From: an uncultured Endomicrobiia bacterium
GTDB taxonomy: Bacteria > Elusimicrobiota > Endomicrobiia > Endomicrobiales > Endomicrobiaceae
Length of the DNA: 12,150 nucleotides
Assembly: GCA_905236115.1 (NCBI GenBank)
Contig: CAJOOL010000032.1
Coordinates: 1 to 12,150 of the forward strand
Direction of reading: 5' to 3'
A program made the position numbers and the translations under genes. Within the stretch, counting starts at the first letter, position 1. Each line of letters begins with the position of its first letter. This document shows, one piece after another, positions 1 to 5,700 of the stretch. The notes under the pieces were generated by a model that searched no databases, was not told the DNA's origin, and saw only the letters and a list, made by a program, of their open reading frames with translations.

Positions 1-20
1 TTCTGTTTTAGTTTTTTCAT
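1..20 (-). CDS. 5' end of a minus-strand gene, cut by the window edge
   Basis: On the minus strand an ATG at 20-18 is followed by five complete lysine-rich codons (reading MKKLKQ), with no stop before the window ends. An AGGAG Shine-Dalgarno sequence lies at 32-28 on the same strand, 7 nt before the ATG, which is ideal spacing. This is why I call a gene start here rather than a chance ATG. A Lys-rich N-terminus would fit a signal peptide or a small cytoplasmic protein, but six residues cannot tell function. Confidence 0.6.
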
Positions 21-56
21 AGTTTTTCTCCTTTTTTGTTTTTTATTTTTTAATTA

Positions 57-131
57 TCCGAGGCTAACCCCTCGGGTTCCTCTTTCGCTGTTTGTTGTTT
101 TCAACTCTTCAACCATTCAACCTTTCAACTG
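57..131. repeat. Hairpin plus TTCAACnn repeat element, copy 1
   Basis: The element starts with a hairpin: CCGAGG (58-63), loop CTAACC (64-69), CCTCGG (70-75). A TTCCTCTTT tract follows, then four tandem 8-nt units of the form TTCAACnn (100-131). A second copy with the same order lies at 222-299. The stem differs between copies by compensated base pairs while the loop is identical, so the fold seems to be maintained. The function is unknown. It begins about 25 nt beyond the ribosome binding site of the left-edge gene, so it could lie in that gene's leader or promoter. Confidence 0.75.
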
Positions 132-148
132 ACTTTTTAACTGCGAGA

Positions 149-171
149 TCCCCGATAGAGACATTCGGGGA
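149..171. repeat. Small perfect hairpin TCCCCGA/TCGGGGA
   Basis: TCCCCGA (149-155) and TCGGGGA (165-171) form a 7-bp stem over a 9-nt loop, preceded by GCGAGA and followed by TGACA. GAGAT-stem-ATGACA elements of this kind are dispersed intergenically in many bacterial genomes. I recognise the style but cannot assign a named family. No T-run follows, so it is not a standard terminator. Confidence 0.5.
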
Positions 172-190
172 TGACAGACTTAAGAGGTGT

Positions 191-212
191 ATTTTTTTGC
201 TTCGCAAAAAAT
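191..212. repeat. AT-rich hairpin with GC-capped loop
   Basis: TTTTTTGC and GCAAAAAA pair as an 8-bp stem over the 3-nt loop TTC. It has T- and A-runs on its two sides, so it could act as a weak terminator in either direction. No gene ends nearby, and it sits between the two copies of the TTCAACnn element. Confidence 0.4.
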
Positions 213-221
213 CTGTTTTAT

Positions 222-299
222 TACCAAAGGCTAACCCCTTTGGTTCCTCTTTTTGTCGTTTGTCGTTTTCAACTCTTCAACTTTTCAACCATTCAACCA
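222..299. repeat. Hairpin plus TTCAACnn repeat element, copy 2
   Basis: This is the second copy of the element at 57-131. The stem is CCAAAGG (224-230), loop CTAACC (231-236), CCTTTGG (237-243). A TTCCTCTTT tract and four TTCAACnn units (268-299) follow. Against copy 1, two stem positions changed on both arms with pairing kept, while the loop and the downstream tract were conserved. That supports a selected nucleic-acid structure rather than random similarity. Confidence 0.75.
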
Positions 300-300
300 A

Positions 301-397
301 CGGCAAGATTGCTTCGTCGCTTCGCTACTTCGGATGATTTGCCCTTGCAAAGTGGGCAAACATTCCGCCCAACTGCAACGAAATGACGTCAACGGCA
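301..397. repeat. Interspersed intergenic repeat, mosaic
   Basis: The stretch GATTGCTTCGTCGCTTCGCT (307-326) matches the core of a dispersed element seen between genes in many unrelated bacteria (minus-strand sense AGCGAAGCGACGAAGCAATC). Downstream, TTTGCCC (338-344) and GGGCAAA (354-360) form a 7-bp stem over a 9-nt loop. The block ends with an ATGACGTCAACGG-type sequence that recalls the other end of the same element class. It is probably a degenerate non-autonomous repeat. No coding potential is seen. Confidence 0.45.
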
Positions 398-683
398 ATG
401 TATAACAATGTACAATTTATAATTAACGACAATAGCAAATTGTTGCTTTTTAAAGAGCATTTTTGTATACTACCGCCGAGAGATAAAGAACCGCTATATT
501 TTTTATCTTTTTGTCAAACTGTGCTATGCTTTTGGTAAGATTTAAAGATTTGTTGATTCAGTGTCCGGAAAAAATTTTTACGGAAAATATTTTTTAATAT
601 CTTCCTGCTTCCTCCGCTCTTTCAATCATCCAATCTTTCGGTCTTACAAAAACAGCCCGCTCGGCAATATTTAAACCTGCATA
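398..683. other. Intergenic stretch without a recognisable gene
   Basis: No ORF with a credible start and ribosome binding site was found on either strand. The stretch contains an AT-rich 7-bp inverted repeat, AGATAAA (481-487) with TTTATCT (502-508), followed by five Ts. It also contains a decayed 8-nt periodic tract at about 621-644 (TTCAATCA, TCCAATCT, TTCGGTCT) that resembles the TTCAACnn units further left. Neither has an assignable role. Confidence 0.5.
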
Positions 684-746
684 TTATGTAATTTTATGTT
701 TATTCTGTGTTATTTTTATGTATATAATAACATAAAATAAACATAA
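684..746. promoter_or_regulatory. Nested palindromic operator and promoter of the XRE regulator
   Basis: Five TTATGT half-sites are present: 684-689, 694-699 and 716-721 in plus orientation, and 730-735 and 741-746 inverted (ACATAA). The outer pair extends to a perfect 12-bp inverted repeat, TTTATGTTTATT (693-704) with AATAAACATAAA (736-747). The inner pair (716-721/730-735) brackets a consensus -10 TATAAT at 723-728. The matching -35 region (about 700-705) is poor. Tandem sites are 10-11 bp apart, about one helical turn. The layout is typical of an autorepressed HTH gene, and the GTG start follows at 776. Binding by that protein is inferred. Confidence 0.7.
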
Positions 747-752
747 AGTCAA
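724..752 (-). promoter_or_regulatory. Divergent sigma70-type promoter, minus strand
   Basis: Read on the minus strand, TTGACT (752-747) and TATTAT (729-724) are separated by exactly 17 nt, and each matches the sigma70 consensus at 5 of 6 positions. The -10 overlaps the plus-strand TATAAT, and the spacer contains two half-sites of the presumed operator, so the same repressor could control both directions. The transcript would start near 717 and run left through the repeat region. The first credible minus-strand gene start is at position 20. Confidence 0.5.
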
Positions 753-765
753 GTTTTTTGTTTTT

Positions 766-769
766 GGAG
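766..769 (+). promoter_or_regulatory. Ribosome binding site deciding a GTG start
   Basis: GGAG is followed by a 6-nt spacer and GTG at 776. The alternative in-frame TTG at 758 has only T-rich sequence before it. Confidence 0.7.
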
Positions 770-775
770 CCTTTT

Positions 776-1138
776 GTGAAAGACAGAGTGTATTTAAACA
801 TTTCGGAGTTATTACAGCAAAAACATATTACACAAAAACAACTTGCCCAAAAAGTAAAAATGAAACCGTCTTCCGTAAGCAGAGTACTTTCCGGTAAATA
901 TAATTTAAAACTTGATACAATAAAAAAAATAGCAAAAGCCTTAAATGTATCTTATGAATATCTTACGGACAATAAAAATTTTTCCGAAAAAGAAAATGAA
1001 AATTCTGACAGTGAAACTTCCGAAAATTTAAAAAAGAAACTTCTATACAAAACCGAAGAAAATGAAATGTTGAAACATCAGATAGAAATTCTGAAAGACA
1101 CGGTAAAGCTTTTGGAACAAAAAGTAAAAAAATGCTGA
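776..1138 (+). CDS. XRE-family HTH transcriptional regulator with C-terminal coiled coil
   Basis: This is a 120-residue protein, probably a DNA-binding repressor acting as a dimer. Residues about 6-65 form a Cro/C1-type helix-turn-helix: the ITQKQLAQKV helix, then the recognition helix in KPSSVSRVLSGK, then LDTIKKIAKALNV and SYEYL. A polar Ser/Glu/Asn linker follows (about 66-84). The C-terminus has a clean heptad pattern (L99, I103, L106, V110, L113, V117), predicting a dimerising coiled coil. I choose the GTG at 776 because GGAG at 766-769 lies 6 nt before it. A TTG at 758 in the same frame would add six residues but would put that GGAG inside the gene. The palindromic sites just upstream suggest autoregulation. 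The target beyond itself is unknown. A phage- or element-derived repressor is possible, but no phage genes are visible. Confidence 0.88.
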   Translation: MKDRVYLNISELLQQKHITQKQLAQKVKMKPSSVSRVLSGKYNLKLDTIKKIAKALNVSYEYLTDNKNFSEKENENSDSETSENLKKKLLYKTEENEMLKHQIEILKDTVKLLEQKVKKC

Positions 1139-1203
1139 GCAGTTGTGCTTTTTTCCGCTGGTAAAAAAATCCCAAATATTATAAAATAGAACGCAAAAAA
1201 ATA

Positions 1204-1266
1204 AAGGAAATGCTGAACAATTTCGGACGGAAAATCCGGAACGTATTTTGCTTGTTCAGATTCCTT
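1204..1266 (+). promoter_or_regulatory. Stem-loop in the leader of der
   Basis: Two adjacent paired segments form a long hairpin: AAGGAA (1204-1209) with TTCCTT (1261-1266), and CTGAACAA (1213-1220) with TTGTTCAG (1252-1259). They are separated by only 3 nt on the left arm and 1 nt on the right. The apical region holds a small CGGA/TCCG hairpin (1228-1231/1235-1238). The base ends 14 nt before the der ATG, so it could influence translation initiation, or it could be a degenerate repeat. It is not a riboswitch class that I recognise. Confidence 0.5.
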
Positions 1267-1280
1267 AAACGGGTAAATAA

Positions 1281-2594
1281 ATGTATAAAAAAGCAGCTAT
1301 CGTCGGCAGACCTAACGTAGGAAAATCCACATTATTTAACAGATTTGCAGGAAGAAAAAAAGCTATCGTGCACGATATTGCGGGCACCACCAGAGACAGA
1401 AACGATTATGAAATAAAATGGAAAGACAAGCATTTTATAATTACCGATACTGCAGGCTGGAGCAGCGACGTAAACGAATTTTCGGAGTCAATGAGCAGAC
1501 AACTTAATGCTGCAATAGAAACATCCGACATTATTCTTTTTGTCGTAGACGGAAAAACAGGCATTCATCCCTACGAGCCGACCATAGCAAAAGCGGTGCG
1601 GGCAAGTAAAAAACCCGTGATACTGGTAGTAAACAAGATAGATAATTTTGCCGATGAAGTAAAAACTTATGAATTTTATAAGCTCGGTTTTGAGACTATA
1701 ATTCCCGTATCTTCCACGCACGGAAGAAATATAAATGAACTTCTTGAAGCGATATGCGGTATGATAGGCGACAGCGATACGGTTGAAAAAAACGATAACC
1801 TTTTAAAAATAATTTTTACGGGAAAACCGAATGTAGGTAAATCCTCGCTGGTAAATTCCATCGTCAATCAGGAAAGATGTATCGTCCATAATATTCCGGG
1901 AACTACGAGAGATTCTTTGTCCGTTCATGCAACACATAACGGAACGGATTATCTGTTGATTGACACGGCAGGGCTTCACCGCGGAAACAAATTGAAAGAC
2001 GACCTGGAATATCTTTCAACGCTCAGCACAAACTACGCACTTGACGAGGCGGATATTGCGGTGCTTGTGGCGGATGCCGAACAGGGAATAGGCGAGACGG
2101 AAGCAAAAATCGCAGGTATGATTATTGAAAAGAAAAAGCCTTGCATTATAGCCGTCAACAAATGGGATTTGATAGAAGATAAAGAAGACAGAGTAAGAAT
2201 GTTTCAACAGCAGCTGGAAGAGAAACTGAAATTTTTAAACTGGGCTGATATTATTTTTATTTCCGCAAAAACAAAACTGAGAACCGACAGAATTTTCAGA
2301 CTGGCACCGTTAATTTATAAAGAATATTCCAAAATGATTCCGCAGGAAGAGCTGAACGAAATGTTAAGGTATGCCACGGATAAAAATCCGTATTCCAGAA
2401 AAGGAAAAGTTTTAAAAATAAAAGAAGTTGAGCAGCCTTTAACCAAACCTCCCACTTTCAGATTTGCAGTGAATGATTTGGAACTTGTTCATTTTTCTTA
2501 TAAAAGATATTTGGAAAATATTTTAAGAGAAAAATTTTCTTTTCATGGAACACCTGTTATTTTAAAATTCAGAGAAATAAAAAAAGGAAAATAA
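1281..2594 (+). CDS. der: Ribosome-assembly GTPase Der (EngA)
   Basis: Der is a tandem GTPase needed for maturation of the 50S ribosomal subunit; it acts in the cytoplasm. The 437 residues are within the family's usual range. G domain 1 shows the P-loop GRPNVGKS (9-16), TTRDR switch I, DTAGW (56-60) and NKID (118-121). G domain 2 shows GKPNVGKS (181-188), DTAGL (228-232) and NKWD (293-296). The C-terminal KH-like domain carries the signature FSYKRYLEN followed by HGTPVILKFRE near the end. Domain 1 has DTAG where many Der proteins have DTGG. The ATG at 1281 places the first P-loop at residue 9, as expected. No strong Shine-Dalgarno is visible (only GGG about 8 nt upstream), and a hairpin lies just before. 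It stands in its own 142-nt-separated position after the regulator, so it may have its own promoter. Confidence 0.97.
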   Translation: MYKKAAIVGRPNVGKSTLFNRFAGRKKAIVHDIAGTTRDRNDYEIKWKDKHFIITDTAGWSSDVNEFSESMSRQLNAAIETSDIILFVVDGKTGIHPYEPTIAKAVRASKKPVILVVNKIDNFADEVKTYEFYKLGFETIIPVSSTHGRNINELLEAICGMIGDSDTVEKNDNLLKIIFTGKPNVGKSSLVNSIVNQERCIVHNIPGTTRDSLSVHATHNGTDYLLIDTAGLHRGNKLKDDLEYLSTLSTNYALDEADIAVLVADAEQGIGETEAKIAGMIIEKKKPCIIAVNKWDLIEDKEDRVRMFQQQLEEKLKFLNWADIIFISAKTKLRTDRIFRLAPLIYKEYSKMIPQEELNEMLRYATDKNPYSRKGKVLKIKEVEQPLTKPPTFRFAVNDLELVHFSYKRYLENILREKFSFHGTPVILKFREIKKGK

Positions 2595-2620
2595 TCCGTC
2601 ATCAAGCAATTAAACAGAGA

Positions 2621-2649
2621 AAATGCCGATTTGAAATCATCCGGCATTT
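2621..2649 (+). terminator. Hairpin after der, possible weak terminator
   Basis: AAATGCCG (2621-2628) and CGGCATTT (2642-2649) form a perfect 8-bp stem over a 13-nt loop, 26 nt after the der stop codon. The sequence that follows is A-rich instead of the U-tract of an intrinsic terminator. It may be a Rho-linked 3' end structure or an mRNA-stabilising hairpin, so the terminator call is tentative. Confidence 0.4.
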
Positions 2650-2719
2650 CATTAAAAAATTCAAAATCAAATAATCAAAAATTAATTTATAAATTTTTTA
2701 TAAAGACAGGAGATGAAGT

Positions 2720-5700
2720 ATGAAAAAGAAGTTATTATTTTTATTTTTGGCATTTGCAGGGCTGTTGTTTAATTCCTGCAAATCTTCAAATTCCGACAAA
2801 ATAAATTTGGAAATTACATCACCGAAAATTACGGAAATATCACTGAATGAAGAAAACGAATCTTTCCTTTCTTCTCCGGACAATGTTTATATATACAACA
2901 TTCCGTCGGAACAAATACATCTTAAAAGCGGCGAAGATATAAACGGCTATGTAACGATAACGCCGAATTTAAGAGGACACTGGAGTTTGGAAAACGACAA
3001 ACCTGATTTTTATAAAATGGTTTTTATTCCGGAAAAGGACTGGCTGCCGAATAAAAAATACAAAGTAACGATAAACAAAAAAATTTTTAAAAATCCCGAA
3101 AAAGTAACAAGTTTTAATTTAAATTTTTCCACAAAGGAAAACGGCATAAACGTGCAGGATTTTTATTTATGGCATGATGAACAAAATTTGGATTTGTTCG
3201 GTATTAAAGCAACGGTAAAATTTGATTTCCCGGTTGAAGAACCCGAAATATCTTTAAAAAACGACAAAACGGAATTAAAGCCGGAAATTACTTTTGACAA
3301 GCATAAAAGATATTGTTTTATAAATTATCAACCGATAACTTTAACCGATAAAAAGCAGACGGTAAAATTAAAAGTTTTAAATAAAGAGCAGACTTTGACG
3401 ATTCCCGAATCAGGCAAATTTTTTAAATTGGAAGAAACACAGACGGATATTCTGGGAAAAGATAATGATGCCGTGCAGGCAATAATTATGGAATTTACAG
3501 ATTTTGTTTCGGCTCAAGAAGTGGAAAAAAATATTGATGTATATCTTCTTCCGAAAAATATTGACTGGAATATCAAATCTTTGGAAGATGCCGAAAAAAT
3601 TTTAAAAGATTGTGAAAAAGTGAAAGTACAAGCCCTGCCTCAGGATGCTTCCGAAAAGATTGTTGCTCTTAAGTATGATAAACCTTTATACGACAGATAT
3701 TTGTACATTGAATTAAAAAATACAACAAAAAGCAAAAGTGGTCATCTGTTAAATGAAACGGAAAAACGTATAGAATATATAAAAAATTTTTCAACCGAAC
3801 TGAAGTTTGTCGGTTACGGAAATATTTTATCCGCATACGGAGATAAAAATCTGACAATATCTTCCAGACTGGTGAACAATGTAAATGTAAAAATTTCAAG
3901 ATTTTTCCCCGACAGACTGAACTTATTTATTTCTCAGAATTTTTATAAAACCAACGATTATTACTGCTATTATAATAATGATGATTATGAATACGACTAC
4001 GGTTATGATAATTATTACGGTATTCAGGATAAAGATATTTCGGAAATTTTTAATGAAAAAATAAGTCTTAAAGGCGGCACAGGTATTAATTATTCGTCGG
4101 TAGATTTAAACAAATATATTAAAGACGGAAAAATGGGATTGTTTAACGTTGAGATAAGCGGTAACGGAATTAAACGCAGAAAATTTATTTTAATTTCCGA
4201 TATAGGAATAATTTATAAAAAAGACTGCGACAACAGAATAAAACTTTTTGCGGTTTCTCTTTCATCCGGAAAACCTTTGGAATATGCAAGAGTAAGTTTG
4301 CTTGCAAGAAACGGAACGGAACTTATTGTAAAAAATACGGATTCCGACGGAACATGCGATTTTGAAGATTTATCTCATTTTGTTAACGAAAAAGAACCTG
4401 TGGCTTTTGTGGTAAGTAAAAATAACGATGTCTCTTTTATCCCCATAAACAGAGGCGAAAGAGATATTATTTATTCCAAATATGATACGGGAGGAAAATC
4501 CGTAAGCGAAATAAGATACAAAAATATTGATGCTTATATTTTTACCGACAGAGGAATTTATAAACCGGGCGAAAAAATAAAATTTTCGGCTATTTTAAAA
4601 AATGAAAAAAATACGGCTCTTTCCGGATTTCCCGTAAGAGCAGAAATAGAAAATCCCGACGGAAAAATAATATTTAATAAAAATATCACATCTTCGCCGG
4701 ACGGATTTATTGAAAGCGAATATCTTTCCGAGGCGGCATCAAAAACCGGAGTTTATAAAATAAATATTTATAATTCCAAAAAATTTGTTTCAAGCTGCGA
4801 ATTTAAAATAGAAGAATTTAAAGAAGATAAGTTAAAAATAGAAAGTTCCGTTGACGGTGATTTGCATAAAGGCTGGCAGGATATGAAAGGGCTTTCGGGA
4901 AAAGTAAAACTTCAAAATCTTTACGGTATGCCTGCACAGGGAAATGAAGTAAAAGCAACGGTATATTTAATCCCTGAAGCATTTAATTTTAAAGAATATA
5001 AAGATTATAGATTTTCGGATTTTGTTTCCGATAATAAAGCAAAAATAAAAAATGTTCAGGATATTCTTGAAACAAAAAAAACATCTTCTTCGGGTGAAGT
5101 TTCTTATGATCTTTCTTTTGCTCAGTATGAAACCGGAACTTACAGATTATTATTTTGTGCCGAAGGGTTTGAACGTGAAAGCGGTGCAAGCGTAAAATCA
5201 TATTCACAGCAAATAGTTTCTCCCAATGATTATATTGTCGGTTATAAAACTTTAAGCAAACTTAATTTTGTAGATAAAAACTCAAAAGCCGTTATTAATT
5301 TTATTGCCGTTGACCGTGATTTGAAAAAAATCAATTTGGAAAAACTTAAATTAAAGACATACAGTCTTCAGTATATATCCGTTCCGGTTAAAGAATACAA
5401 CGGCAGATACAAATACCATTCGGTTAAACAGGCAAAAGAAATTTCAAGCATGGACTTTTCAATATCCGAAAATTCTTCGGATTTTGCTTTAAACACTTCT
5501 CTTGCAGGAAATTACAAAATTGAAATTACCGACAAAAAAGACAAGAAACTTTTAAGCATAGATTACGTTATTGCCGGAGGTTCGTCTTTAGGCAGTCAGC
5601 TTGAAAAAAATTCCGAGCTGTTTATTAATCTGCGTAACGATATTGTAAAAGGCGGCGAAGAGTTAGAGTTCAACGTTACGTCTCCTTTTAAAGGAGTAGG

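Noticed and set aside
100..299. CRISPR array
   Set aside because: The units are 8 nt with no unique spacers between them and no cas genes are nearby, so this is a short tandem repeat.
92..386. Two overlapping plus-strand ORFs (81 and 71 codons) in the left intergenic region
   Set aside because: Both run through the TTCAACnn arrays and hairpins, have no ribosome binding site, and give repeat-driven peptides rich in Phe, Ser and Thr. They are best explained as open frames within repeats.
481..512. AT-rich inverted repeat followed by five Ts as a terminator
   Set aside because: The stem is only A/T with one G/C pair, the loop is 14 nt, and no gene ends upstream on that strand.
511..541. Possible extended -10 promoter (TTGTCA, then TGG-TAAGAT)
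   Set aside because: The spacing is 19 nt, the -10 matches only 4 of 6 positions, and no gene starts within the next 200 nt, so support is too thin.
555..570. Possible third copy of the 40-bp dispersed repeat
   Set aside because: Only a short stretch resembling ATTAATCAGTGTTTCC is present, without either end of the element.
565..583. CCG...CGG hairpin around an A/T run
   Set aside because: Only three outer G/C pairs plus a mismatch, in a very AT-rich stretch where such pairings are expected by chance.
758..775. TTG start adding six residues to the XRE regulator
   Set aside because: It has no ribosome binding site, and the GGAG at 766-769 is ideally placed for the GTG at 776.
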